Of a stretch of 46,269 nt of DNA, positions 24,726 to 33,383 are shown one piece after another; the first letter of the stretch is position 1, and the number at the start of each line of letters is the position of its first letter. Made by a program: the position numbers and the translations under genes. Source of the stretch: Archaeoglobaceae archaeon (GTDB taxonomy: Archaea > Halobacteriota > Archaeoglobi > Archaeoglobales > Archaeoglobaceae); the NCBI GenBank assembly GCA_026985525.1, contig JALSQI010000027.1:1-46269 (forward strand), written 5' to 3'. The notes below the pieces were generated by a model that saw only the letters and a list, made by a program, of their open reading frames with translations, did not search any database and was not told the origin of the DNA.

Positions 24726-25973
24726 TTACTTCCAAGGAGTTATCAGCTTTCCAGTCTTCATCCATGAGACTTTTGGATATATTACCACTTGCTTTCCGTT
24801 CTGCCACTGGCATATCCAGTTTCTAACGAAGTCGTTACCCCAAACCAAGTCGTGGTCTTTTGTAAACGCTATTTTACCTCTAACCCCCTCGAAAGGATGT
24901 GTTTTGTTGAACATTTCGAGGTATTTTACTAAAACTGTGGAGTTAAACGGATCTTTCTCAGTTTTTGAAGCCATTTCTACGGCTTTCTTGTACAGGTATA
25001 TTGCATCGTAAACTCCATAAGCGTCAAAAGCTTCAGGCAATACATGATACTTTTCTTTGTAAGCTTTTAAGAAGTGTGCCATCTTAGCGTTTATTGGATA
25101 CGGCACGCCACCGCCGTCTGCTGTGTATATCTCTCCATTGCACGCACCACCTGTAGCGTTCCAGTAATCTGGATCTATTGCCGAAAGGTCATGGCCAGCT
25201 ATAGGTATTCCCAACTTCAATCTCGCCCACTCTTTGACTAAGGGTGCTCCTCTAACGTGCGCTATTATTGGCATTATTACATCAGCCTTTTCCTGCTTGG
25301 CTTTTAAAAGCAGAGTTGTAAAATCCGTTTGACCTCTGTTTACTTTTTCGTCCATCACTATCGTATAGCCGTTCTTTTCGAGTAGCGGTTTTAGCACTTT
25401 CATCACGTCATCCGTCCAGAGAGCGTTGTCTCTTATAATCGCTACTCTCTTTACGTGAACTCCCTCCTCGTTAAGGTAATTCAGCATTGCCACCATGTCG
25501 AGTGGGAAAGTTGATGCGTTCGTTCCTATTGGCCTGAAGTAATACTTATACATGTTGTAATTCTTTCTAACGTTCTCAGTCAATCTCGGAGTTGCTGAGT
25601 CTCCCAGCCACAGTATTTTCTTTTCCGCCATGACTTTCTGCATAGATAAACAAACTCCACTTGAAAATCCACCTACTATGACGTTACACTCATCTGCTAA
25701 CCTTCTAAAGGCTATAATTCCTGTATTTGGATCCATTTTCGTGTCTGCGGTAACTATCTCAACTTTTCTACCGAGTATTCCTCCTTCTTTGTTTATCTCT
25801 TCTGCGGCGAGTTTTGCTGCGTGAACCATTGCTATTCCGTACTTAGTTTCCATTGGTCCTATGACCCCTATTTTTACAACTTTCGCCCCCTCGTTTTTGT
25901 TTTGGCTCACTTTCTGATTTACGCACCCCATAACTATTAAGCTTAGCAGTATCAGCAAGACGAGTTTTCGCAT
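24726..25973 (-). CDS. Branched-chain amino acid-type ABC substrate-binding lipoprotein
   Basis: The start is ATG 25973, seven codons inside the longest frame, because it gives a clean signal peptide (MRKLVLLILLSLIVMGC) with lipobox VMGC and a TATA-like box about 25 bases upstream. The mature part is a periplasmic-binding type I fold: VKIGVIGPMETKYG, AAKLAAEEINKEGGILGRKV, then a hydrophobic-ligand core. It captures branched-chain or similar amino acids for the LivHMGF system; the actual ligand is uncertain. Confidence 0.9.
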   Translation of the reverse strand: MRKLVLLILLSLIVMGCVNQKVSQNKNEGAKVVKIGVIGPMETKYGIAMVHAAKLAAEEINKEGGILGRKVEIVTADTKMDPNTGIIAFRRLADECNVIVGGFSSGVCLSMQKVMAEKKILWLGDSATPRLTENVRKNYNMYKYYFRPIGTNASTFPLDMVAMLNYLNEEGVHVKRVAIIRDNALWTDDVMKVLKPLLEKNGYTIVMDEKVNRGQTDFTTLLLKAKQEKADVIMPIIAHVRGAPLVKEWARLKLGIPIAGHDLSAIDPDYWNATGGACNGEIYTADGGGVPYPINAKMAHFLKAYKEKYHVLPEAFDAYGVYDAIYLYKKAVEMASKTEKDPFNSTVLVKYLEMFNKTHPFEGVRGKIAFTKDHDLVWGNDFVRNWICQWQNGKQVVIYPKVSWMKTGKLITPWK

Positions 25974-26014
25974 GTGTGGTGGCGTGGAAGGCAATATTTA
26001 AGTATTCTGATATC

Positions 26015-26024
26015 AAGTGACACT
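26015..26024. promoter_or_regulatory. Candidate operator AAGTGACACT between divergent liv genes
   Basis: This decamer is the exact reverse complement of the element at 21494-21503 upstream of ilvE and contains the odd palindrome AGTG-A-CACT. It sits about 42-51 bases before the binding-protein start (minus) and about 27-36 before livG (plus), where it would overlap the livG promoter. Confidence 0.45.
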
Positions 26025-26050
26025 CTGCCAAAGTTTGTCCGGTGATGCTC

Positions 26051-26725
26051 ATGCTTGAAGTGATAGATTTGGAAAAGAAGTTTGGAGAGCTTAGAGTTCT
26101 AAAAGGTGTAAGCTTTAAAGTTAGCAATGAGTGTCTTGGCATAATAGGCCCTAACGGAGCTGGAAAAACTACGCTTTTTAACGTTATATCTGGCTTTTTA
26201 AAACCTGATGGAGGTGAAGTGAGGTTTAGGGGAGAAAAAGTTTCAGGAAAAAAGCCGAGTTATTTAGTTAAAAAGGGGCTTGCAAGAACTTTTCAGCTAA
26301 TAAGAGTGTTCAAACAGATGAGTGTGGAAGAAAACGTTTTAGCTGCTGGTGGCAGTATGGAAGAACTTAAGGTTGTGGGTTTGGAAAGAAAAAGAAGTGA
26401 AAAAGCTTGCAATCTTTCCCAAGGTGAGTTGAGAAGGTTGAGCATAGCACTTGCACTTTCTACTAATCCAAAGATGCTCATGCTCGATGAACCTTTTTCT
26501 GGATTAAGCCAAGCAGAGGGTAAAGAACTCGAAAGAGTTATAGTTTCGCTTAGAGAAAGCGGAATTCCACTCGTAATAATAGAGCACAAACTCAAGGAGC
26601 TGTTCAGTGTTGTGGATAGGGTTATAGTGCTTAACTACGGCGAGATAATATTTGAAGGTTTGCCTGAAGAAGCGGTAAGGGATAAAGTTGTTATCGAAGC
26701 TTACCTTGGAGGTAACGGAATTTGA
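26051..26725 (+). CDS. livG: Branched-chain amino acid ABC transporter ATPase LivG
   Basis: This ATPase has Walker A GPNGAGKTT, signature LSQGELRRLS, Walker B MLMLDEP and a switch histidine in VIIEHKL. I choose ATG 26051 (224 residues) because GGTGAT at 26041-26046 makes a well-placed ribosome site and overlaps the earlier starts at 26042 and 26045. The RTFQLIRVF stretch is typical of LivG; the protein is slightly short for the family. It is coupled to livF by a 4-base overlap. Confidence 0.92.
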   Translation: MLEVIDLEKKFGELRVLKGVSFKVSNECLGIIGPNGAGKTTLFNVISGFLKPDGGEVRFRGEKVSGKKPSYLVKKGLARTFQLIRVFKQMSVEENVLAAGGSMEELKVVGLERKRSEKACNLSQGELRRLSIALALSTNPKMLMLDEPFSGLSQAEGKELERVIVSLRESGIPLVIIEHKLKELFSVVDRVIVLNYGEIIFEGLPEEAVRDKVVIEAYLGGNGI

Positions 26726-27387
26726 AAGTACTTGAAGTTAGAAACCTGAAAGCTTACTACGACTCAGAAGTTTTGAGAGGTATAAACATCGAGATTGGTA
26801 AGGAAGGAGTAGCTATTCTCGGCCCCAACGGGGCGGGAAAGACGACGCTTATAAAAGCCATATTTGGCTTGGTTAAAACTGAAGGAGAAATTCTGTTTTT
26901 TGGCAAGCCGATCCAGAACTTGAAAACTCACGAGAGAGTTAGGCTTGGTATTTCGGTTTGTCCTGAAGGTAGAAGGCTTTTCCCCTCGATGAGTGTTGAG
27001 GACAATTTGCTCATAGCTGGAGATGAAATGCTGGAAACAGTTTACGAACTCTTTCCGAGATTGAAAGAGAGAAGAAAGCAGCCAGTAAAAACGATGAGCG
27101 GTGGAGAACAGCAGATGGTCGCAATAGCGAGAGCTTTAATGCAGAAACCAAAACTACTGATTCTCGACGAGCCTTCAACTGGTTTGGCTCCAGCGATTGT
27201 TAAAGTCATAGGAGATGCAATTGTAAAAATAAAGGAAATGGGGATACCGGTCATGATAGTTGAGCAGAATGTACACCTTGCATTTAGAGTTGCGGACAGA
27301 GCTTACGTCCTCGTTAAAGGTAGAGTTGTTAAAGAAGGTAGGGTAGAGGATTTGCACAGTATAGAAGAACACTACTTCGAAATGTAG
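26722..27387 (+). CDS. livF: Branched-chain amino acid ABC transporter ATPase LivF
   Basis: This 221-residue ATPase has Walker A GPNGAGKTT, CPEGRRLFPSMSVEDNL (a LivF mark), signature MSGGEQQMVAIARAL, Walker B LLILDEPSTGLAP and MIVEQNV. With LivG it powers import of branched-chain amino acids through LivHM. The next gene, a radical SAM protein, starts one base after the stop. Confidence 0.95.
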   Translation: MKVLEVRNLKAYYDSEVLRGINIEIGKEGVAILGPNGAGKTTLIKAIFGLVKTEGEILFFGKPIQNLKTHERVRLGISVCPEGRRLFPSMSVEDNLLIAGDEMLETVYELFPRLKERRKQPVKTMSGGEQQMVAIARALMQKPKLLILDEPSTGLAPAIVKVIGDAIVKIKEMGIPVMIVEQNVHLAFRVADRAYVLVKGRVVKEGRVEDLHSIEEHYFEM

Positions 27388-27388
27388 T

Positions 27389-28372
27389 ATGTTTAGAAAA
27401 GTTCTAAAACTTTCTGTGCTGAGTAAATTTGACGTCAGCAACGTCTCTTTTTTTGACGTTAATAGGGCTATCTATCGTTCTAAAAACTTAAAAATGTTCA
27501 AATGCCTGATGTCCAGCGTTTGCAAGTTTGATTGCTCTTACTGCTGTAATCCGTGGAGGAGAGGTGAAACTTTAAAACCTGAGGAATTCTCGAAAGTGTT
27601 CATCAACATGTATAAAAAAGGTATCGCAGATTCAGTCTTTATTAGCTCTGCAATTTACAGCGATCCAGAAAGAGTTATGGAAGACATTATAAAGGCTGGA
27701 GAACTCATTAGAAAGGAATTTTCAGGATACATGCATTTAAAAATAATTCCCGGTGCTAGTAGAGATCAAATAAAAAGAGCGGCGGAGATAGCTGATAGAA
27801 TTAGCATTAACGCAGAAGTTCCAAGAGCGGATATGCTATCAGAAGTTTGTAGCGTTAAAAGCAGGTACGACGTGGAGAGAAGAGAGAGGTGGATTTCCAA
27901 GTTCAGTAAAAAGTATGGCATAACTCACACAACTCAGCTTGTTGTTGGAATTGGTGAAACTGATTTGGACGTTTTGAACTTTGCAGAAAAGTGGTACGGT
28001 TTTGGAGTTAGAAGGATATACTTTTCACCTTTCAGAGCTTTAAAGGGGACACCCTTTGAGGGTAGAAAAAACGAGAGCAAAAAAAGGGTTGTGAACCTCT
28101 ACAAAGCTGACTGGTTGGTTAGAGAGTACGGATACAATTTAGAAAAACTTAAGGCTGTTTTAAACGAGAGTGGAATGTTCGAATGCGATCCAAAAATCTT
28201 AGTTGCAAGGAAGTTTGGTTGTAAGAATTACATGGAAATACCGGGAGTTGGTTTTAAAACGGCAAAACTGCTTGATAATCACTCCTTACTTGAACTTAAA
28301 AAAATGGGTGTAAATATTAAGAAAATTTCGGCTTTTTGTCCGGAACAGAAAAAACTTAGCCTATGGCTCTAA
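27389..28372 (+). CDS. Radical SAM protein with C-terminal helix-hairpin-helix (DNA-repair-linked family)
   Basis: This 327-residue protein has a radical SAM cluster C45-KFD-C49-SY-C52 and family-specific stretches SVFISSAIYSDPERVMEDI and YMHLKIIPGAS. These resemble the putative DNA modification/repair radical SAM family usually encoded with a UdgX-like uracil-DNA glycosylase. The C-terminus carries a helix-hairpin-helix (MEIPGVGFKTAKLL) suited to DNA binding. It is shorter than bacterial members. It follows livF by one base, so it may be co-transcribed; a family-4 UDG gene lies about 9.6 kb away at 37996. Confidence 0.8.
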   Translation: MFRKVLKLSVLSKFDVSNVSFFDVNRAIYRSKNLKMFKCLMSSVCKFDCSYCCNPWRRGETLKPEEFSKVFINMYKKGIADSVFISSAIYSDPERVMEDIIKAGELIRKEFSGYMHLKIIPGASRDQIKRAAEIADRISINAEVPRADMLSEVCSVKSRYDVERRERWISKFSKKYGITHTTQLVVGIGETDLDVLNFAEKWYGFGVRRIYFSPFRALKGTPFEGRKNESKKRVVNLYKADWLVREYGYNLEKLKAVLNESGMFECDPKILVARKFGCKNYMEIPGVGFKTAKLLDNHSLLELKKMGVNIKKISAFCPEQKKLSLWL

Positions 28373-28883
28373 TCAATTCCTCCGTAAATTTCGCGACTTG
28401 GGTTTTGTTCATGTTTATGGGTATTAGGTATATCATGTACTTTCCTACGCAGAAAAAGTAATGGTTTTTTCCGGGAACGTAGTATGCGTTTATGCCGTCA
28501 AGTTCAGTTTTGTTAACGTATTCCCAGACACTACCAAACTTCTTCATTCCTTTAACCATTAACTCCGTCTGATTTTTTGCAATTTTTTCAGATGGATACT
28601 CAGTTATCCAAACGACCATCATGCTTTCGTTGCTCAAGTAGTGAACGAGAGCTATATCTTTTACAAACTTTATTGGGCCAATGTGAGATTTTTTGACGAA
28701 TTCTAAAGCGGTTTTACCTTTAAGTGCTACGAATTTCTGCATCCCCATTATCTTCTGAGGTAAAACGTTTGCTACTGTAGAGTTGTTTAGACCACTCTTA
28801 CTAATGTTTTTACTTTTATTCGAACATCCAAGAGTTAAAATCGCTAAAATTAAAATTAAAACTATTATTTTTTTAGTTTTCAT
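28356..28883 (-). CDS. Small predicted lipoprotein of unknown function
   Basis: This 175-residue protein begins with a signal peptide ending in lipobox LTLGC (Cys20). The mature part of about 155 residues, with MVVWITEYPSEKIAKNQ and YYVPGKNHYFFCVGKYMIYL, looks like a compact alpha-beta domain exposed outside the cell. It is not recognised. A strong ribosome site AGGAGGT lies just before the start at the end of the AAA+ gene, so the two are co-expressed. Its end overlaps the convergent radical SAM gene by 17 bases. Confidence 0.75.
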   Translation of the reverse strand: MKTKKIIVLILILAILTLGCSNKSKNISKSGLNNSTVANVLPQKIMGMQKFVALKGKTALEFVKKSHIGPIKFVKDIALVHYLSNESMMVVWITEYPSEKIAKNQTELMVKGMKKFGSVWEYVNKTELDGINAYYVPGKNHYFFCVGKYMIYLIPINMNKTQVAKFTEELIRAIG

Positions 28884-28884
28884 G

Positions 28885-30180
28885 TCAATAACCTCCTATG
28901 GATTTGAATAGAGGATGAGGTACTTTTTCGCAAATTTCTTCCAATAGCTCTTTGTTTCCCTCCACGATTGCTCTGTATGCTAAGATTTGAAAATCTCTGT
29001 GCTCTTCCCACCTTCTTTCTACGTCGTTTATTACGTCTTTTAAAGCAAAAATTTCGTCGCATTCGTCCTTTTCAATATCTCTAACTTCTAACACTCTGCT
29101 TTCATTTAAGTTGCACCTGTGCCAAATGCAATAGGGTAAAACTGCTTTTATGTGCCTGAGCTGACAATCCTCGTCTTCCATCCATGCTATCGCTTTTGCA
29201 AAGCAAATAGAACTATTTTCGGCTCTTCCAGAAAAAATGCCTATATCTGAACAGGCAAATCCTGAGTAATGGCAAGTATCGCACCTTGAAAAATCTTTCT
29301 TAGTCGTCATCTGACAGTAAACTTCTTGGGATAAGTAGTCGAGGAACAACTCTACATCCTGATTCAGTTCCACGTCCTCTATTTCTTTTTCTACCTCTTC
29401 TAACTCTTCTGGGGTTAAAACGTCAAAACCTATTCTTTCGCTTAGCTTAGAAGAGAAAAGTTCCGACACTTCTCTAACGTAATCCTCAGCTTCTCTGCTG
29501 TTTATTTCTTGAATTTTCTCTATCATCTCTTCTGATAGCTTTAAGTCCCTTAAGAAGTCGTCTCTAATTCCTCTCCTCAATTTTCTTCTCATTACGGCAT
29601 TCATTTTACCAGTTTCGACAGCTACGTCAAACCTGTCCATTAGTGGAGGAATTAATTTAGCAGTCCCTTCATCTCCGTAGTTTACTGTTGCGAAAAGCGG
29701 CTTCTTTTTCAGGAATAAAGTGGAGCCTCTATAGCTCCAAATTCCCCTATCTACTTCATTCAGCAATACGTTTTGCTTTCCAGCGGGAAGTCTGTTTATC
29801 TCATCAACTATTGTTACTGGAGAGAACGGAGTTATTTTCCACCTTACGACTTCTATACCCTTTTTCTCAAGCATTCCTAAGTCAATCGTAGCCTTCATCT
29901 TTTCTTCAGTTTGTTCTGGATGTGAGTGTATTGTTGAAGCTTGAATGAACTCAAGAGGTACGCAGGAGATGAGAGAAGCTATTCTCTCACACGAAGTCGT
30001 TTTTCCACTTCCGTAATCTCCAAAAACGAGCACGTTCCTCCTCGTAATTGCCGAAAGAATGCAGAATAGAGGTAGTGGAGTATAAGACTTTTTCCCCGAA
30101 AAGAAAGTTTCTACTCCAAAGTAGAGTCTGGAGCAAACGAAGTCGTAAACTTTCAAAACTTTTTTTCTAAGTTCACTCAT
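28885..30180 (-). CDS. MoxR-like AAA+ ATPase with cysteine cluster
   Basis: This 431-residue protein has Walker A GDYGSGKT (54-61), Walker B VTIVDEINR, sensor 1 LFATVNYGDEG and LMDRFDVAV, the MoxR/RavA-type layout. After the ATPase core lies a region with several cysteines, including CDTCHYSGFACSD and further Cys near ENSSICFAKAIAW and CQLRHIKAVLPYC, that could hold an iron-sulfur cluster or zinc. MoxR ATPases usually act as chaperones with VWA proteins; none is next to it. It is paired instead with a lipoprotein gene. Confidence 0.8.
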   Translation of the reverse strand: MSELRKKVLKVYDFVCSRLYFGVETFFSGKKSYTPLPLFCILSAITRRNVLVFGDYGSGKTTSCERIASLISCVPLEFIQASTIHSHPEQTEEKMKATIDLGMLEKKGIEVVRWKITPFSPVTIVDEINRLPAGKQNVLLNEVDRGIWSYRGSTLFLKKKPLFATVNYGDEGTAKLIPPLMDRFDVAVETGKMNAVMRRKLRRGIRDDFLRDLKLSEEMIEKIQEINSREAEDYVREVSELFSSKLSERIGFDVLTPEELEEVEKEIEDVELNQDVELFLDYLSQEVYCQMTTKKDFSRCDTCHYSGFACSDIGIFSGRAENSSICFAKAIAWMEDEDCQLRHIKAVLPYCIWHRCNLNESRVLEVRDIEKDECDEIFALKDVINDVERRWEEHRDFQILAYRAIVEGNKELLEEICEKVPHPLFKSIGGY

Positions 30181-30218
30181 TACACTGAAAACTACAAGTA
30201 GAAGTTAAGCGTTGCGAT

Positions 30219-31100
30219 TCATTTTTTGTAGAAGTAGTATTTAATCCCTCCAAACTCTTTGCAAAAAACGCCCTCTATTTCTTCAACGTCTTTTACGCTC
30301 GCATTAAAGTGTTTTGCCATCTCTTTTACCTGATCTTCTCTCATAGGATGTCTGCTCATAATCCTAACAGCTTCGTTTAAACTCGAAAACGTGCTGAAGT
30401 CGAAATCCCTACCTTCAGGAAAATCGATTGCACATCCTTTGAAAAATCTCATAGCTTCAAGAAGCTTTTCTGCATCGACTTTCTCAACGTCAGATGCAGG
30501 AGGTCTAATTGGAGTTAAAACGTGCACGACATCGACTTTCATCTCTTTAACGATTTCCGCCATTTTTTCCAATTCTTCTCTGCTGTCGTTGTAACCTTTT
30601 ACAAGCATGATCTCCAGCATTATTTTTCCACCGTACTCATCACTGAACTCTAAAAGACCCTCGACAACTTTGCTTAGTGTTAGGGATCTGTGAGGCCTAT
30701 TTAGCCTTCTAAAAGTTTTTTCAGTTGCACAGTCTAAGGAAGGTAGGCAAACGTCTGCATTCATAAGATCTTCTCTAACGTCTTTTCTCCAGAGTAGAGA
30801 CGAATTGGTTATTACAGCTGTTTTTTCTTCAATTCTATCCAGTAGCCATTTAAGTTTGGAGTATAGCGTTGGTTCACCTTCTCCCGCAAAAGTTACATAG
30901 TCCGGGTTCGTTTTTAAAGCTGACTCTATTTCTCTGAGAATTTCTTCTTTTTTAAAAAATTCTTTTCTCTCAACAGTTTTGCAGGTAGTTCTGCCAAGCT
31001 GACAGTAAACACACGAGTAAGTGCATGTTTTGAAAGGAGTTAAGTTAACTCCAAGAGATTTTCCAAGCCTTCTCGACGGTACTACGTAAACGTATTTCAC
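30219..31100 (-). CDS. Radical SAM protein, COG0731-like
   Basis: This 293-residue protein starts VVPSRRLGKSLGVNLTPFK and carries the cluster C26-TYS-C30-VY-C33 followed by QLGRT, the pattern of COG0731-type Fe-S oxidoreductases. FAGEGEPTLYSKL matches the SAM-binding GGEP region. The reaction is unknown; it is not Taw1, whose N-terminal sequence differs. It is divergent from manA with a 50-base shared promoter region. Confidence 0.82.
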   Translation of the reverse strand: MKYVYVVPSRRLGKSLGVNLTPFKTCTYSCVYCQLGRTTCKTVERKEFFKKEEILREIESALKTNPDYVTFAGEGEPTLYSKLKWLLDRIEEKTAVITNSSLLWRKDVREDLMNADVCLPSLDCATEKTFRRLNRPHRSLTLSKVVEGLLEFSDEYGGKIMLEIMLVKGYNDSREELEKMAEIVKEMKVDVVHVLTPIRPPASDVEKVDAEKLLEAMRFFKGCAIDFPEGRDFDFSTFSSLNEAVRIMSRHPMREDQVKEMAKHFNASVKDVEEIEGVFCKEFGGIKYYFYKK

Positions 31101-31150
31101 TTTTGGTGATATTAGGCACAGTTAAATAACATTTTTGTAGAATTGATTTT

Positions 31151-32023
31151 ATGGAACACTTTATACTACAAGTGGAAGAAAACTTGGTCGAAAAGCCGTG
31201 GGCTGGGAACTTTCTATCCAAAGTCAAAGGCGGTGTCAGTATAGGAGAATCTTGGGAAATATCACCTCACCCAAAAAGACCATCTCTCGTGGAGTACAAG
31301 GGAAGAATCGTAAAGATGAGCGAAATTTTTGACGAAGTTTCCGGAGGTTACGAACCTTTGTTAGTAAAATTCATAGACGCTGGAGAGAAGCTAAGCGTTC
31401 AAGTTCATCCCTCTGATGAGGACGCAAAAAGGCTTGGTGAAAAAGATAGAGGTAAGGAAGAGGCATGGGTAGCTCTCGATAAAGCTGAGATGATGATCGG
31501 TTTTTCAAAAGATGTGAGTAGGGAAGAATTTTTAAAAGCTGTTGAAGACTTGGAAGTAGAAAATCTCTTGAACAGAATTGAATGTAACAAGTACGATTCT
31601 TACATTATTCCTCCAAAAACTGTTCACGCTATATGTAGAGGTCTAATATACGAAATTTCTACTTGCTCGGATATAACTTACAGGGTTTACGATTACGGAA
31701 GGGGAAGAGAACTTCACTTAGAAAAAGCCATAGAAGTGATAGACTTCAGAAAATGCGATCCAAATAGTCTGAAAAGAGACGTAACAAAACTTGAGGGTGA
31801 AAACTTTTACGTCAGGCTGTTGAGGTTGTCTAAGAATGTGGTTAGAGAAGTTAAAAACGACTCTTACGCTTACGTAAGTTGCGTAGAAGGTTTTGTAGAG
31901 CTATCAACTTACGGCGAGGTAATAAAAATTGGTGAGTTTAAAACAGCCTTCGTTCCAAACAATACAGAAGTCTTCACTGTATCTGGCAGTGGTGCAATTC
32001 TCATAGCTAAACCCAAAGCTTAG
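31151..32023 (+). CDS. manA: Mannose-6-phosphate isomerase (type I)
   Basis: This 290-residue cupin enzyme interconverts mannose-6-phosphate and fructose-6-phosphate. Zinc-site blocks are visible: LSVQVHPSDE (Gln and His), GKEEAWVAL (Glu) and PPKTVHAI (His). GESWEISPHP near the start is also typical. A TATA-like CAGTTAAATAAC is about 26 bases before the ATG. The length fits short type I enzymes. Confidence 0.92.
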   Translation: MEHFILQVEENLVEKPWAGNFLSKVKGGVSIGESWEISPHPKRPSLVEYKGRIVKMSEIFDEVSGGYEPLLVKFIDAGEKLSVQVHPSDEDAKRLGEKDRGKEEAWVALDKAEMMIGFSKDVSREEFLKAVEDLEVENLLNRIECNKYDSYIIPPKTVHAICRGLIYEISTCSDITYRVYDYGRGRELHLEKAIEVIDFRKCDPNSLKRDVTKLEGENFYVRLLRLSKNVVREVKNDSYAYVSCVEGFVELSTYGEVIKIGEFKTAFVPNNTEVFTVSGSGAILIAKPKA

Positions 32024-32223
32024 TCGAGATAACCCAAAGCTCTAAGTCTTTCTTTTACTTTTTCCTCCTCTTCTTCGCTGAAAACTTCTTCCTCCTCTTC
32101 CTCCAAGCTTGCGAGAACTTCTCGTAGTATATATGTTACGTACTCGTCAACAGAGCTAAAAGAAGTCTCTTTAACTCTCTCCTCTAACTTTCTGTATATC
32201 TCATCTGGCACTTCCACTTTCAT
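32020..32223 (-). CDS. Small ribbon-helix-helix-like acidic protein
   Basis: This 67-residue protein opens like an RHH/CopG protein (MKVEVPDEIYRKLEERVKE) followed by VDEYVTYILREVL and a very acidic run ending KVKERLRALGYLD. It could be a DNA-binding antitoxin or regulator, but no toxin gene is adjacent. It overlaps the end of manA by four bases on the opposite strand. Confidence 0.7.
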   Translation of the reverse strand: MKVEVPDEIYRKLEERVKETSFSSVDEYVTYILREVLASLEEEEEEVFSEEEEEKVKERLRALGYLD

Positions 32224-32256
32224 ATCTTTAAAGCTGTATTTTGGAGAATAAATAGT

Positions 32257-33273
32257 TTAGCGTTCAAAGTTTTTAAGAAATTTTCTTACAACTAACATTT
32301 TTAATTTATAAATTGGTTTTCCTGTTAAAACTTTGTCTCCTCTAACTAAAATTGCCTTATCGTCAAAAGTCATTATTGCAAACGGATTTCTAAGAGTGGA
32401 GAAAGGTTTGTACTTTCCAATTTTTCCGCTTTTTATGGCTTTAGCTACAAATTTTGCCTGTCTTTCTGCCTCTAAAGCTGTCTTCGTTGCTACATCGCCT
32501 ATATTGACTTCAGCCACATCTCCTATCGCAAACACGTTTTGAGTAGCTTTTAAAGAGGAGTCAACTACAATTCCACTTTTTCCGTACTTTAATCCGGGAA
32601 CTCTTTTACCTTTTATTCCAGCACACCATATTACTTCATCGAAGCTGAACTCCCCGCAACTCGTTTTTAAAGTGTCAGATATCCTTTCCACTTTACAAGA
32701 AGTGAGAATTTTTACTCCTTCCCTACTCAAAAGCTTTCTAACCACATCTGAAACTTTTTCGCACATTCCGGGAAGTATTCTTCTTTCATACTCGATCAGA
32801 GTTACATTGCAAAAGCCAGATATTTCGTACGCTACTTCCACACCACTCATGCCTGAGCCGACTATTGCCACTTCTCTCGCTCTTTCAATCCTTTTCTTCG
32901 CAATCTTTGCGGATTCGAAGTCGTTTAAAGTTAGAGCTTTTTCAACTCCTTCAACGTGTATTGGTTCCCCTCCAACGGCGAGGACGAGTTTATCGTAGCT
33001 AACTCCTTTTAGAGTTTTCAAGTTTAAAAAAACAGTTTTACACTTGTCTTTTACGAATTCAACTTTTCCTCTTCTAAATTTAATGCCTTTTTCTTCGAAA
33101 AAAGGAAGTAAATCTACTTTTACTTCGTCTTCACTTACTTTTCCAGCCAAGTATGCTGGAAACAAAGCCTGACAATAAAGATAACTCGAAGGAGAAATTA
33201 CAGTAACATCACCGCTGTAATGCCTCAAAAACTCAGCTCCTCCAGTTCCGCATCCGGCAACTACGACCTTCAC
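32257..33273 (-). CDS. NDH-2/SQR-like FAD-dependent oxidoreductase
   Basis: This 338-residue flavoprotein has an FAD-binding GCGTGGAEF at the N-terminus, a second dinucleotide motif GSGMSGVEVAYE near 147, and NVFAIGDVAEVN, the FAD-contact motif. It belongs to the two-dinucleotide-binding family with NADH dehydrogenase type 2 and sulfide:quinone reductases. The redox-active CXXC of disulfide reductases is absent. Electron acceptor and donor are unknown. A strong inverted repeat lies just upstream of its TATA region. Confidence 0.82.
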   Translation of the reverse strand: MKVVVAGCGTGGAEFLRHYSGDVTVISPSSYLYCQALFPAYLAGKVSEDEVKVDLLPFFEEKGIKFRRGKVEFVKDKCKTVFLNLKTLKGVSYDKLVLAVGGEPIHVEGVEKALTLNDFESAKIAKKRIERAREVAIVGSGMSGVEVAYEISGFCNVTLIEYERRILPGMCEKVSDVVRKLLSREGVKILTSCKVERISDTLKTSCGEFSFDEVIWCAGIKGKRVPGLKYGKSGIVVDSSLKATQNVFAIGDVAEVNIGDVATKTALEAERQAKFVAKAIKSGKIGKYKPFSTLRNPFAIMTFDDKAILVRGDKVLTGKPIYKLKMLVVRKFLKNFER

Positions 33274-33308
33274 GGACTTCTGAAAGATACGTTAAACTTA
33301 AAACTTTC

Positions 33309-33333
33309 GGGATATCTAAGTTGAAGATATCCC
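33309..33333. repeat. Perfect 9-bp inverted repeat upstream of the flavoprotein gene
   Basis: GGGATATCT and AGATATCCC are separated by 7 bases. The repeat lies about 36-60 bases before the flavoprotein ATG, upstream of a TATA-like GTTTTAAGTTTAAC at 33290-33303, and downstream of the Lon-like gene on the same strand. It could be an operator or, with the following T5 run on the plus strand, a hairpin. Confidence 0.6.
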
Positions 33334-33383
33334 TTTTTGAAAAACAAAAATAAAGAAAATAAAGAAAGAGTTAAAAGCTGATG

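Noticed and set aside
30219-31100. Assignment of this radical SAM protein as Taw1
   Set aside because: Taw3 is encoded in the window, but this protein has the COG0731-type start and QLGRT motif and lacks the Taw1 N-terminal sequence around its cluster.
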